Assembly (NCBI GenBank): GCA_964416315.1
Contig: CAYQDR010000044.1
Location: 1 to 32,642 of the forward strand
DNA: 32,642 nt
Direction of reading: 5' to 3'
Source: CAYQDR01 sp964416315
GTDB taxonomy: Bacteria > Methylomirabilota > Methylomirabilia > Rokubacteriales > DASRDR01
In this document: positions 1-8,186 of the stretch, piece after piece
Position numbering within the stretch: the stretch's first letter is position 1
How the letters are laid out: every line of letters begins with the position of its first letter
Translations under genes and position numbers: made by a program
The notes under the pieces: generated by a model
Told to the model about the DNA's origin: nothing
Seen by the model: only the letters and a program-made list of their open reading frames with translations
The model's database searches: none

Positions 1-663
1 ACGGTCGAGCCGACCCCGACGGAGTCCGTGGCTCCTCCGCCCCCGGCGCCGCCGCCGCCCGTCCCGGAGCCGCGGGTGGCCACGCCTGCGCCGCTACCCA
101 TCGTGTCGGAGCCGCCGTCGCCGCCGGCCGCGGCCCCCTTTCCGACGACGGCGGCCGTGGATCGCGCGGGCCCCGCCGCCACCCCTTCCGCTGGGGCCCC
201 CGGCGGGTCCGCCGGGGTACCGACCAGTGAGGCCCGAGCCGCGGGTCGAGGTCCCGCGACGGACGTGGCGCGGGCCGGCGCGGAGGACGGCCCCGGCGCG
301 GGGGGCAGCACCACCGCCAAGGGGGCCGGGGCCGGGAGCAGTGACGTCGCCCTGCTCGGCAGCAGCCGCGCCGGCGTGCTCCCGCCCGAGTACGACGCCT
401 TCGTCCGGGCGCTGCGGCAACGGATCCAGGAGCGGCTCGAGTACCCCCGTCTCGCCGTACGACGCGGGCTCGAGGGCACGGTCGAGATCGAGCTCCACCT
501 CGGCCCGGACGGCCGCGTGGCGGAGGTGCGCGCCGAGGGTGCGGAGCTCCTGCGCGAGGCCGCGATCCGCGCCGTGCGCGATGCCACGCCGTTTCCGTTC
601 CCGCCCGATCTCGTGCCACGCCCCCTGCTGATCCGCCTGCCTGTGCGTTTCGAGCTGCGTTAA
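1..663 (+). CDS. TonB-family energy-transducing protein, 3' part (5' end outside window)
   Basis: The reading frame is open from base 1, so the start and the expected N-terminal membrane anchor lie upstream of the window; a GTG at 28 is in frame but is probably internal. The visible part begins with a long Pro/Ala-rich stretch (about residues 1-65 from base 28), typical of the periplasm-spanning linker of TonB. A Gly/Ala-rich low-complexity stretch follows. The last 90 or so residues form a TonB C-terminal domain: an AVRRGLEGTVEIELHLGPDG core, then AIRAVRDATPFPFP and an RLPVRFELR end. Proteins of this family couple the proton-motive force (via ExbB/ExbD) to outer-membrane transport. No ExbB/ExbD gene is visible, so the transport partner is unknown. 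Family assignment is good; true TonB versus a TonB-like protein cannot be settled. Confidence 0.85.
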   Translation, partial: TVEPTPTESVAPPPPAPPPPVPEPRVATPAPLPIVSEPPSPPAAAPFPTTAAVDRAGPAATPSAGAPGGSAGVPTSEARAAGRGPATDVARAGAEDGPGAGGSTTAKGAGAGSSDVALLGSSRAGVLPPEYDAFVRALRQRIQERLEYPRLAVRRGLEGTVEIELHLGPDGRVAEVRAEGAELLREAAIRAVRDATPFPFPPDLVPRPLLIRLPVRFELR

Positions 664-665
664 AC

Positions 666-695
666 TTCGGAGGGGGGCTGCGCCCCCCTCCCGAA
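666..695. repeat. GC hairpin, family 1 (GGGGGGC-loop-GCCCCCC)
   Basis: A perfect 10-bp stem, GGAGGGGGGC at 669-678 with GCCCCCCTCC at 682-691, closes a 3-base loop. TTC/GAA extends it across one bulged C. It lies 3 bases after the TonB-like stop, so it may act as a terminator, but it lacks a T tract. Related hairpins occur at 8157-8173 and 24467-24485, which suggests a dispersed REP-like element. Confidence 0.7.
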
Positions 696-711
696 CCTCC
701 CCCGTTCGATT

Positions 712-730
712 GCGCGGGCAAAGCCCGCGC
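712..730. repeat. Second intergenic hairpin (GCGCGGGC-AAA-GCCCGCGC)
   Basis: A perfect 8-bp stem (712-719 with 723-730) closes an AAA loop, and the outer GTTC/GAAC bases can extend it. It sits 20 bases after the first hairpin in the TonB-argS gap, giving a tandem pair of structures. Confidence 0.6.
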
Positions 731-830
731 TCGGAACGCGTGGGCCAAGAACGTGAGGTGGACTTCTCCGCTGCTGTCGTCAAGGGCGCTGACGCCGGTT
801 TTTCTTTCGCCGGGCTCTCCGACGCTGGGC

Positions 831-836
831 TATAGT
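831..836 (+). promoter_or_regulatory. Possible -10 element upstream of argS
   Basis: TATAGT matches the sigma-70 -10 consensus at 5 of 6 positions in otherwise very GC-rich DNA, about 45 bases before the chosen argS start. No convincing -35 lies 16-18 bases upstream, so this is a weak call. Confidence 0.35.
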
Positions 837-876
837 GGGTGAAATCGCGCTCTACGGCGCCAGTTTGCGACGATCG

Positions 877-2571
877 ATGACGCGTGCGATGACCGACGAC
901 GTGACCGTGGTCCTCTCGGAGGCCGTTCGGGAGGCGCTCGCCAGAGCGGGGCTGCCGCCCCTGGGCCCCACGGAGATCGTCTGGGACGTCCCGCGGGAGG
1001 CCGCTCACGGTGACTACGCGACGAACGTGGCGATGCTGCTGGCCAAAACGGCCCGCCGCCCGCCGCGGCAGCTCGCCGAGGCGATCCACGCGCACCTCCC
1101 CGCGGTCGAGGCCGTCGAGCGGGCGGAGGTGGCCGGTCCCGGCTTCCTCAACGTGTTCCTCTCACCCGACTTCTGCCACGCGGGGCTCGCGCGGATCCTC
1201 GAAGCGGGGCCGCGTTACGGTCAGGGCACGGAGGGCGTGGGGCAGAAGGCCCAGGTCGAGTTCGTGAGCGCGAACCCGACCGGCCCCTTGACCCTCGGGC
1301 ACGGACGGCAGGGGATCCTCGGAGACTGCGTGGCGCGGTTGTTCCAGGCGCTGGGCTACGAGACCGTCCGCGAGTACTACTTCAACAACGCGGGCCGCCA
1401 GATGCGGCTCCTCGGGGAGTCGGTGCGGGCCCGCTACCTCGAGCTCCTCGGACGGCCGGCTGTATTCCCCGAGGACGGGTACCAGGGGGAGTACATCCGG
1501 GAGATCGCGGCGGCGCTCCGGGAGAGCCGCGGCGACGCCCTGGCCGGCGAGGGACACGACGCGGTCTTCCGTCAGGCCGCCGAGGACGCGATCTTCGCGG
1601 ACATCCGCCGCACGCTCGAGCGTCTCGGGATCCGCTTCGACGTCTACTACAACGAGGCGTCGCTGTACACGGATGGAAAGCTCGAGGAGACGCTCGCGGC
1701 GCTCCGCGAGCGGGACCTCGTCTACGACCGGGAGGGTGCCGTCTGGCTCCGCTACTCGGCGATCGGCCGGTCCCAGGACCGGGTCCTGGTCAAGTCGAGC
1801 GGGGAGCCGACGTACCGGCTGCCGGACATCGCCTACCACCGCGAGAAGCTCCGCCGGGGGTTCCATCGGATCCTGAACGTCCAGGGGGCGGACCACATCG
1901 AGGAGGCCAAGGACGTCGTCGCGGCGATCGCGGCCCTCGGGCTCCCCGCCGACCGGATCCGCTACCTGATCCACCAGTTCGTGACGATCACGCGCGGCGG
2001 CGTCGAGCTGAAGATGTCCACGCGGCGGGCGACGTACGTGACCGTGGACGACCTCCTCGACCAGGTCGGGAGCGCGGACGTCTTCCGCTACTTCATGGTC
2101 ACCCGCAGCCCGGAGAGCCACCTGAACTTCGACCTCGACGCGGCGCTCGAGACCGACTGGCAGAAGAACCCGGTCTTCTACATCCAGTACGCGCATGCGC
2201 GGGTCTCGAGCATCTTCGTCCATGCCCGCGAGCGGGGCCTTCCGCCGATCGAGCGCTGGAGCGTGACGGACCTCGCGCCCCTGACCGCCCCGGAGGAGCT
2301 GGCCCTGATCAAGGCGCTCCTGCGCTATCCGACGCGGGTGGCCGGCGCCGCGCGCGCGTGCGAGCCGCACCGGGTGGCCGTCTACCTCCACGACCTCGCG
2401 GCCCAGTTCCACGGCTACCACCACCTCGGGACGCACACCCCGGCCCTCCGGGTCGTGCGGCCGGAGGAGCCCCGGCTCACCCGCGCGCGCCTCGGGCTCA
2501 GCCGCGCCGTGGGCGAGGTGGTCCGGAACGGCCTCGGGCTGCTCGGGATCTCCGCCCCGGAGAAGATGTGA
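877..2571 (+). CDS. argS: Arginyl-tRNA synthetase
   Basis: A class I aminoacyl-tRNA synthetase that charges tRNA-Arg with arginine using ATP. From the chosen start it is 564 residues, the usual length. The N-terminal Arg-tRNA synthetase domain occupies about residues 1-90. The HIGH-type signature is NPTGPLTLGHGR (about residues 133-144) and the KMSKS-type signature is KMST (about 379-382). The C-terminal DALR anticodon-binding domain begins near the YIQYAHARVSS segment. ATG at 877 was chosen because conserved sequence begins just after it; ATG 889 is equally possible and GTG 835 is open but overlaps a possible -10. It is followed after 193 bases by a SPOR-domain gene, as argS often is in Proteobacteria. 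Confidence 0.97.
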   Translation: MTRAMTDDVTVVLSEAVREALARAGLPPLGPTEIVWDVPREAAHGDYATNVAMLLAKTARRPPRQLAEAIHAHLPAVEAVERAEVAGPGFLNVFLSPDFCHAGLARILEAGPRYGQGTEGVGQKAQVEFVSANPTGPLTLGHGRQGILGDCVARLFQALGYETVREYYFNNAGRQMRLLGESVRARYLELLGRPAVFPEDGYQGEYIREIAAALRESRGDALAGEGHDAVFRQAAEDAIFADIRRTLERLGIRFDVYYNEASLYTDGKLEETLAALRERDLVYDREGAVWLRYSAIGRSQDRVLVKSSGEPTYRLPDIAYHREKLRRGFHRILNVQGADHIEEAKDVVAAIAALGLPADRIRYLIHQFVTITRGGVELKMSTRRATYVTVDDLLDQVGSADVFRYFMVTRSPESHLNFDLDAALETDWQKNPVFYIQYAHARVSSIFVHARERGLPPIERWSVTDLAPLTAPEELALIKALLRYPTRVAGAARACEPHRVAVYLHDLAAQFHGYHHLGTHTPALRVVRPEEPRLTRARLGLSRAVGEVVRNGLGLLGISAPEKM

Positions 2572-2573
2572 AC

Positions 2574-2764
2574 GGCCCGGCCCGATCCCCGTCGCATGTC
2601 GGCGTCCTCCAGCTCGCCGGGACGCGCTCGGCCTGCGGCCTCGCGGGCGTCCCGTCCCTCCGGCGGGGTCGTCGGCGGCCCTCAACGTACCAGCAGTACG
2701 CCTCGGGCCGCCTCCTCCCTGCGTCCTTGATCTGCTCGGGTGTCGGCCCGGTCCCGATCCCGGC
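2574..2764. repeat. Intergenic stretch with palindromic repeat (family 2)
   Basis: No gene is supported here. The stretch holds a core near 2628-2655 (containing GGCCTGCGGCC) that resembles sequence at about 24400-24432. It also holds a large imperfect palindrome at 2674-2712: GGCGGCCC pairs with GGGCCGCC (outer 8 bp), and GTAC pairs with GTAC around a CAGCA loop. This looks like a dispersed intergenic palindromic element rather than a simple terminator. Confidence 0.6.
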
Positions 2765-3457
2765 ATGAACGGGCGGAGACCGTTCCAGCCCCGCCACGAG
2801 GTGCGGTTGGGGAGCCGGGAGCTCGCCATCGCGGGCTGCGCGTTCCTCCTCGTCTGGGTGCTCACCTTCATCTTCGGGGTGCTGGTGGGCCGCGAGTTCG
2901 CCGGGCCGGCCGGGCCCGCGCCGAAAGCGGCCGCGTCGGCCGGCGCCGGGGGCCTCGCGGAGCGGGGGGAGTCGCCGGGGAAGGCGGAGCGCCTCCGGGC
3001 CGAGGAGCGCCTGACCTTCTACGAGACGCTCACCGCGCCCACGCCGACCCTTCCGGCCGTGGGCCCGCCCACCGTCGAGGAGCGCATCGTGCCGCGGGAG
3101 CCGCAGACCAGGCCGGCGGTGCCGCGGCCGGAGCGCCGTGGGGGGGCGGGCGGGTCGGGGGGGGCGGCGAAGGCTCGGGTGGCGGCCGCGACTCCCGCGG
3201 CGGCCGGGCCGGCGGAGCCGCTGTGGACCGTCCAGGTCAGCTCGTTCCGGAGTCGCGCGCTGGCGGAGGATCTCCGGAAGCGGCTCGCGGCGCGGGGCTA
3301 CGACGCGTACCTCCTGGCGGTGGCCACGGAGGAGGGGCGGGTGCGCCACCGGGTGCGCGTCGGCGGCTTCCCCACCCGTACCGAAGCCGAGCGCGTGGCC
3401 GCCGAGCTCCGGGCCGACCGTCATCCGAGCGTGTTCGTCACCACGCGCTCCCGGTAG
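2765..3457 (+). CDS. SPOR-domain inner-membrane protein (FtsN-like architecture)
   Basis: A 230-residue protein with a short basic cytoplasmic N-terminus, one membrane segment (about residues 20-42, AIAGCAFLLVWVLTFIFGVL) and a long Ala/Gly/Pro/Arg-rich linker. A C-terminal SPOR domain spans about 154-229, starting LWTVQVSSFRSRALAEDL and containing RVRVGGFPTRTEAERVA. SPOR domains bind glycan strands stripped of peptides at division septa, and this layout matches FtsN/DedD-type division proteins. Its position after argS fits the argS-ftsN neighbourhood known in Proteobacteria. Calling it FtsN itself would overreach because the linker has no recognisable FtsN core motif. Confidence 0.88.
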   Translation: MNGRRPFQPRHEVRLGSRELAIAGCAFLLVWVLTFIFGVLVGREFAGPAGPAPKAAASAGAGGLAERGESPGKAERLRAEERLTFYETLTAPTPTLPAVGPPTVEERIVPREPQTRPAVPRPERRGGAGGSGGAAKARVAAATPAAAGPAEPLWTVQVSSFRSRALAEDLRKRLAARGYDAYLLAVATEEGRVRHRVRVGGFPTRTEAERVAAELRADRHPSVFVTTRSR

Positions 3458-3475
3458 CGCGCGACGGGGCGCGCC

Positions 3476-4024
3476 GTGCCGTCCGTCCCCGGCCTCAAGC
3501 GCGTCCTGATCGACGCCGACGAGCTGGCCACCCGCGTGCGAGAGGTGGGCCGGCAGCTCGCCCAGGACTACGCCGAGCGGGAGCCGATCCTGGTGGGCGT
3601 CCTCACCGGTGCCGTCGTCTTCCTGTCGGACCTCATGCGGGTGATGGACGTGCCGCTTCAGTGCGACTTCATCGGGCTGTCCTCCTACGGCGAGGCCTCC
3701 CGTTCGTCGGGGATCGTGAAGATCACGGCGGACCTGACGGTCCCCATCGAGGGGCGCCACGTCCTCATCGTCGAGGACATCATCGACACGGGGCGGACGA
3801 TCTCCTACCTCCGCCGCAACCTCGAGACGCGCCGGCCGGAGAGCCTCCGGATCTGCACCCTGCTGGACAAGATCGAGCGCCGGGAGGTGCCGGTGGAGCT
3901 CGACTACGTGGGCTTCACGATTCCCAAAGAGTTCGTCGTCGGCTACGGCCTCGACTACGCCGGCCTGTACCGCAACCTGCCCTACCTCGCCGCCCTGGAC
4001 CTCGGGGACCGTCCCGCCGGCTGA
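3476..4024 (+). CDS. hpt: Hypoxanthine phosphoribosyltransferase
   Basis: Transfers phosphoribose from PRPP to hypoxanthine (and often guanine) in purine salvage. The 182-residue protein has the standard type I PRTase fold markers: LVGVLTGAVVFLSDL near residues 40-55, the PRPP-binding loop VLIVEDIIDTGRT near 99-111, and the C-terminal DYVGFTIPKEFVVGYGLDYA segment. The GTG start lies 18 bases after the SPOR stop. It precedes ftsH, an arrangement common in many phyla (tilS-hpt-ftsH), though no tilS is present here. Confidence 0.95.
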   Translation: MPSVPGLKRVLIDADELATRVREVGRQLAQDYAEREPILVGVLTGAVVFLSDLMRVMDVPLQCDFIGLSSYGEASRSSGIVKITADLTVPIEGRHVLIVEDIIDTGRTISYLRRNLETRRPESLRICTLLDKIERREVPVELDYVGFTIPKEFVVGYGLDYAGLYRNLPYLAALDLGDRPAG

Positions 4025-4070
4025 GCGCGCGCGCCGGAAGTACCGGTCGCCACGGGCCGTTTGGTTCGTG

Positions 4071-4079
4071 TGCTATAAT
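4071..4079 (+). promoter_or_regulatory. Extended -10 promoter for ftsH
   Basis: TGCTATAAT is a perfect extended -10 (TGn plus TATAAT) in the 133-base gap between hpt and ftsH. No good -35 is visible, which the extended -10 can offset. The predicted leader is about 70 bases. The same nonamer occurs on the minus strand at 20016-20008 before the cyclase gene. Confidence 0.65.
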
Positions 4080-4136
4080 GACCGTGCCTTTCGCATGTCC
4101 GCGCGCATTCGACGCACGGCGGCTCGGGCCTGAGGT

Positions 4137-4143
4137 AAGGAGG
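4137..4143 (+). promoter_or_regulatory. Shine-Dalgarno sequence of ftsH
   Basis: AAGGAGG is a near-perfect ribosome-binding sequence. It lies 14 bases before the ATG at 4158, somewhat farther than usual, but no nearer start is in frame. Confidence 0.6.
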
Positions 4144-4157
4144 GTGCCGGACCAGGG

Positions 4158-5978
4158 ATGAATCCGTTCTACAAGAACCTCGCCCTCTGGATGGTGATCG
4201 GCCTCGTGGTGGTCCTCCTCTTCCACGTCTTCGGCGGGTTGACGGAGAAGGGCGGAGCCGAGCCGAACTACACGGAATTCCTCAAGAACGTCGAGACCGG
4301 GCGGGTGGAATCCGTGACCATCCGGGGCAACCTCATCACCGGGAGGCTCAAGGACGGGGGCGACTTTCGGACCTACATCGTCGACTCCCCGGACCTCATC
4401 AAGCTGCTCCGCGACCGCAGCGTGCGCATCACCGTGAAGCCGCCGGACCAGAACCCCTGGTACATGTCGTTGCTCATCTCCTGGTTCCCCATGGCGCTCC
4501 TGCTCGGCGTGTGGATCTTCTTCATGCGTCAGATGCAGGGTGGCGGGGCGAAGGCCCTCTCCTTCGGCAAGGCGCGGGCGCGCCTGATCTCCGAGAAGCA
4601 CAACAAGATCACGTTCGTGGACGTGGCCGGCGTGGACGAGGCCAAGGAGGAACTGCGGGAGATCATCGAGTTCCTCAAGGACCCGCAGAGGTTCCAGAAG
4701 CTCGGCGGCAAGATCCCGAAGGGCGTGCTCCTCGTGGGGCCGCCCGGCACCGGGAAGACGCTCCTCGCCAAGGCGATCGCGGGGGAGGCGAACGTCCCGT
4801 TCTTCTCGATCTCGGGCTCCGACTTCGTCGAGATGTTCGTGGGCGTCGGGGCCTCGCGCGTGCGCGACCTCTTCGAGCAGGGGAAGAAGCACGCCCCCTG
4901 CATCATCTTCATGGACGAGATCGACGCCGTCGGGCGCCACCGCGGCGCCGGGCTCGGCGGCGGGCACGACGAGCGCGAGCAGACGCTCAACCAGCTCCTC
5001 GTCGAGATGGACGGGTTCGAGACGAACGAGGGCGTCATCCTCATTGCGGCGACGAACCGCCCGGACGTCCTCGACCCCGCGCTCCTGCGTCCGGGGCGCT
5101 TCGACCGCCAGGTGGTCGTGCCGCGGCCGGACGTGAAGGGGCGGGAGGAGATCTTCCGCGTCCACGTGCGCCGCATCCCGCTCGCCCCCGGGGTGGACCT
5201 CAAGGTCCTCGCGCGTGGCACGCCCGGCTTCTCCGGCGCGGACCTCGCCAACCTCGTCAACGAGGCGGCCCTCCTCGCCGCGCGGCACGGGAAGAAGTTC
5301 GTCGAGATGATCGACTTCGAGAACGCCAAGGACAAGGTCCTCATGGGCGTCGAGCGGCGCAGCATGATCATCAGCGACGAGGAGAAGCGCACGATCGCCT
5401 ACCACGAGGCGGGGCATGCCCTCGTCGCGCAGACGCTGCCCGGCGCCGATCCGGTCCACAAGGTCACGATCATCCCGCGCGGCCGCGCGCTCGGGCTCAC
5501 CCAGCAGCTCCCGACCGACGACAAGTACAACTATTCGAGGGAGTACCTCCTCAACCGGATCACGATCCTCCTCGGGGGGCGGGCGGCCGAGGAGATGATC
5601 CTCCACCAGCAGACCACCGGCGCCGGCGACGACCTCGAGAAGGCGACCGAGATGGCGCGGAAGATGGTCTGCGAGTGGGGGATGTCGGAAAAGCTCGGTC
5701 CCCTGACCTTCGGTAAGCGGGAGGAGCACATCTTCCTCGGCCGGGAGTTCGCGCGACACCAGGACTACAGCGAGGAGACGGCTGTCCTGATCGACGCCGA
5801 GGTCAAGCGGATCGTCCTCGACGCCGCGAGCCGGGCCCACCAGGTCCTCGAGGAGCAGGTCGGGAAGCTGCACCGCCTGGCGCAAGCCCTGCTCGAGCAC
5901 GAGTCGCTGGACGGCGAGGAGATCGCCCGGATCCTGGCGGGGAGCCCACAGGACGCCCTGGAGGGCGCGCCGGCCTGA
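4158..5978 (+). CDS. ftsH: ATP-dependent zinc metalloprotease FtsH
   Basis: A membrane-anchored AAA+ protease that degrades misfolded membrane proteins and selected regulators. The 606 residues show a first membrane segment (about 8-27), a periplasmic domain, and a second membrane segment (about 103-122). The AAA module has Walker A GPPGTGKT (194-201), Walker B IIFMDEIDAVG and the second region of homology at NRPDVLDPALLRPGRFDRQ. The peptidase carries the zinc site HEAGH (H416, E417, H420). Length and domain order are normal for the family. It heads the ftsH-folP-cdaA-ybbR-glmM block and has an extended -10 promoter and strong Shine-Dalgarno of its own. Confidence 0.98.
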   Translation: MNPFYKNLALWMVIGLVVVLLFHVFGGLTEKGGAEPNYTEFLKNVETGRVESVTIRGNLITGRLKDGGDFRTYIVDSPDLIKLLRDRSVRITVKPPDQNPWYMSLLISWFPMALLLGVWIFFMRQMQGGGAKALSFGKARARLISEKHNKITFVDVAGVDEAKEELREIIEFLKDPQRFQKLGGKIPKGVLLVGPPGTGKTLLAKAIAGEANVPFFSISGSDFVEMFVGVGASRVRDLFEQGKKHAPCIIFMDEIDAVGRHRGAGLGGGHDEREQTLNQLLVEMDGFETNEGVILIAATNRPDVLDPALLRPGRFDRQVVVPRPDVKGREEIFRVHVRRIPLAPGVDLKVLARGTPGFSGADLANLVNEAALLAARHGKKFVEMIDFENAKDKVLMGVERRSMIISDEEKRTIAYHEAGHALVAQTLPGADPVHKVTIIPRGRALGLTQQLPTDDKYNYSREYLLNRITILLGGRAAEEMILHQQTTGAGDDLEKATEMARKMVCEWGMSEKLGPLTFGKREEHIFLGREFARHQDYSEETAVLIDAEVKRIVLDAASRAHQVLEEQVGKLHRLAQALLEHESLDGEEIARILAGSPQDALEGAPA

Positions 5979-6035
5979 CGCGTGCGGCGGTGGGGGCGCG
6001 GTCCCCTCCCGGCGGCCCTCCGGTGTCGTGACGCG

Positions 6036-6890
6036 ATGCTGATGCTCCGAGTGCGCGGACACACCTTTGCGTGGGAGCCGGCCCGGCGCCGGGCGCTCGT
6101 CATGGGGATCGTCAACGTGACCCCCGATTCGTTCGCGGACGGCGGGCGCTTCCTCGAGCCGGACCTGGCCGTCGCGCGCGCCCGCGAGCTCGCGGCGGAG
6201 GGCGCCGACCTCCTCGACCTGGGGGCCGAGTCCACACGGCCGTGCGCCCGCCCGGTCTCGGCCGCCGAGGAGCAGGACCGCCTCCTGCCGGTCCTCGAGC
6301 GCCTCCTGAAGGAGCCGCCCTGCCCCGTCTCCGTGGACACCTCGAAACCGGAGGTGGCCGAGGCGGCCCTCGCAATGGGCGCGCACATGGTCAACGACGT
6401 CACGGGGCTCGCCGCCGGGCCGGCCCTCGCCGAGGCGTGCGCGCGGTACGGCGCCGCCCTGTGCCTGGTCCACATGCGGGGGACGCCCGACACCATGCAG
6501 CTCGATCCGCGGTACGAAGATCTGCTCGGCGAGGTGCGGGCGCGCCTCGCGGCCGCGGTCGCGGCGGCCGAGGCGGCGGGGGTCCCTCCCGACGCGATCT
6601 GCGTGGACCCCGGGATCGGCTTCGGCAAGGCCGTCGCCCACAACCTCACGCTGCTCAAGCGCCTCGACGCGCTCGCCCCGCTGGGGAAGCCGATCCTCGT
6701 CGGGCCCTCGCGGAAGAGCTTCATCGGCGCCCTGCTCGGACTCCCGCCGGCCGAGCGGCTCGAGGGGACGCTGGCCGCCTGCGTCGTCGCGGCGGCGGCC
6801 GGCGCCCACATCCTCCGGGTCCACGACGTGGCGGCCGTCCGGCGCGCGGTGCGCGTGGCCGAGGCGATCCGCGACGCCCCGGACGGGTAG
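6036..6890 (+). CDS. folP: Dihydropteroate synthase
   Basis: Condenses p-aminobenzoate with 6-hydroxymethyl-7,8-dihydropterin diphosphate to make dihydropteroate in folate synthesis; the family is the sulfonamide target. The TIM-barrel signatures are present in order: MGIVNVTPDSFADGGRF, LLDLGAESTRP, VSVDTSKPEVAEAAL, HMVNDVTGL, CVDPGIGFGK and LVGPSRKSFIG. ATG 6036 was chosen (284 residues); an in-frame GTG at 5982 would add 18 poorly conserved residues. It lies 57 bases after ftsH and ends one base before cdaA, consistent with one transcript. Confidence 0.96.
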   Translation: MLMLRVRGHTFAWEPARRRALVMGIVNVTPDSFADGGRFLEPDLAVARARELAAEGADLLDLGAESTRPCARPVSAAEEQDRLLPVLERLLKEPPCPVSVDTSKPEVAEAALAMGAHMVNDVTGLAAGPALAEACARYGAALCLVHMRGTPDTMQLDPRYEDLLGEVRARLAAAVAAAEAAGVPPDAICVDPGIGFGKAVAHNLTLLKRLDALAPLGKPILVGPSRKSFIGALLGLPPAERLEGTLAACVVAAAAGAHILRVHDVAAVRRAVRVAEAIRDAPDG

Positions 6891-6891
6891 C

Positions 6892-7734
6892 GTGCGCCTG
6901 CTGCTCGAGCTCCTCCGGGGCTTCCGACTGCGCGACCTCCTCGACGTCGCGCTCGTCGCCTTCCTCCTCTACCGCGTCTTCCTCGTCTTCCGGGGCACGC
7001 TCGCGGTGCAGATCCTGGCGGGGCTCGGCCTCCTCATGGCTCTCCGCGCGGTCGCGCACGAGGCCGACCTCCCCGGCATGGGCTTCATCCTGGACAATTT
7101 CTGGACGGTCTGGGTTCTCGCCCTGGTGGTGCTCTTCCAGCCGGAGCTCCGCCAGGCGCTCGCCCAGACGGGCCGGAGTCGGCTCCTCCAGCGGCTCTCG
7201 GGCGAAGGCTCGGCCGAGCGCTCCCACGTGGTGGGGGAGGTCGTCCGCGCGGCGGAGTCGCTCGGGGCGAAGCGGATCGGGGCCCTGATCGTCGTCGAGC
7301 GGACGAGCGGGCTGCGGAACTACGCGGAGCTCGGCGTACCGGTCGACGCGGCGCTCTCGGCCGAGCTTCTCGGCAGCCTGTTCCTCCCGGCCTCGCCGCT
7401 CCACGATGGCGCGGTCTTCATCCAGGAGGGGCGGGTCTCGGTCGCCGGCTGCTTCCTCCCGCTGTCGCGCAACCTGCAGCTCGCCCGGGCGCTCGGCACG
7501 CGGCACCGCGCCGCCCTCGGCCTCGCCGAGGAGACGGACGCGGTCGTCGTCGTCGTCTCCGAGGAGACCGGGGGGATCTCGCTCGCGGTCGAGGGGCGCA
7601 TCGAGATGGGGCTCGACACGGCGAGTCTGGGCCGGCGGCTGGCCGAGCTGCTCGCCGCGCCGGGACCGGCGGCCGTCTCGCGGGGCGGGCTCCTCGCGGG
7701 GGTCCGGCGCCTCTCCGTCCGGGGGAAGGCGTGA
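6892..7734 (+). CDS. cdaA: Diadenylate cyclase CdaA (c-di-AMP synthase)
   Basis: Makes c-di-AMP from two ATP. The 280-residue protein has three hydrophobic segments (about 15-34, 37-56 and 66-82) and then a cytosolic DAC domain. The DAC active-site motifs are DGA (172-174, in SPLHDGAVFI) and RHR (204-206, in GTRHRAALGL). The GTG start lies one base after the folP stop, and its stop overlaps the next start. The cdaA-ybbR-glmM order is the classic Firmicutes arrangement in which YbbR/CdaR and GlmM modulate CdaA. By analogy, c-di-AMP here may be tied to cell-wall precursor supply and osmotic control. Confidence 0.95.
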   Translation: MRLLLELLRGFRLRDLLDVALVAFLLYRVFLVFRGTLAVQILAGLGLLMALRAVAHEADLPGMGFILDNFWTVWVLALVVLFQPELRQALAQTGRSRLLQRLSGEGSAERSHVVGEVVRAAESLGAKRIGALIVVERTSGLRNYAELGVPVDAALSAELLGSLFLPASPLHDGAVFIQEGRVSVAGCFLPLSRNLQLARALGTRHRAALGLAEETDAVVVVVSEETGGISLAVEGRIEMGLDTASLGRRLAELLAAPGPAAVSRGGLLAGVRRLSVRGKA

Positions 7735-8129
7735 TGCCGTTCCTCGCCCGGCTCCTCGAACACTGGCAGCTCAAGCTCCTGGCGGCCATCCTCGGCGTGG
7801 CGCTCTGGATCTTCGCCTCCGCGGAGCATCGGGGCGAGGCGGTCCACACGGTCGCCGTGCGGTTCGTGGCGATCCCTTCGGGGCTCACCGTGACGGCCCT
7901 GGAGGACGAGACGGTGGAGGTCCGGGTCCAGGGTCGCCGGGGCGTGCTGGCCCGCATCCGGGAACGGGACCTCCTGGTCGAGGTGAGCCTCCGGGACTCG
8001 CGCCCCGGCGGGTTCGTGGCGCGGGTCACGCCGGCCAACGTGGCGGCCCCGCGTGGCGTCCAGGTCCTGAGAGTCGCCCCCTCCCGGATCCGGGGGACGC
8101 TCGCCGAGGCCAGGGGGACATCGGGGTGA
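7734..8129 (+). CDS. YbbR/CdaR-like membrane protein
   Basis: A short protein (131 residues) with one N-terminal membrane segment (about 9-30, HWQLKLLAAILGVALWIFAS) and one YbbR-type extracytoplasmic domain (VRFVAIPSGLTVTALEDETVEVRVQGRRG pattern, about 40-75). The ATG overlaps the cdaA stop (TGATG) and follows a GGGGAAGG ribosome-binding sequence. CdaR proteins in Firmicutes have several YbbR repeats and regulate CdaA; this one has only about one repeat. A regulatory partnership with CdaA is inferred from gene order. Confidence 0.85.
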   Translation: MPFLARLLEHWQLKLLAAILGVALWIFASAEHRGEAVHTVAVRFVAIPSGLTVTALEDETVEVRVQGRRGVLARIRERDLLVEVSLRDSRPGGFVARVTPANVAAPRGVQVLRVAPSRIRGTLAEARGTSG

Positions 8130-8156
8130 GGAAGCGCCTACCGTGTTGCTGAGAAG

Positions 8157-8173
8157 AGGGGCGTAGCCCCCCT
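8157..8173. repeat. GC hairpin, family 1, before glmM
   Basis: AGGGGC, a GTA loop and GCCCC give a short stem (5 bp certain), with CCT completing the family pattern. It lies in the 57-base gap between ybbR and glmM, just upstream of the glmM start, and is the weakest of the three family-1 copies. It could affect glmM translation, but this is not shown. Confidence 0.45.
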
Positions 8174-8186
8174 CCGGGGAGCGCGC

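Noticed and set aside
2358..2768. Plus-strand open frame covering the argS 3' end and the intergenic repeat
   Set aside because: It overlaps argS in another frame and runs through palindromic repeat DNA; there is no plausible protein signature.
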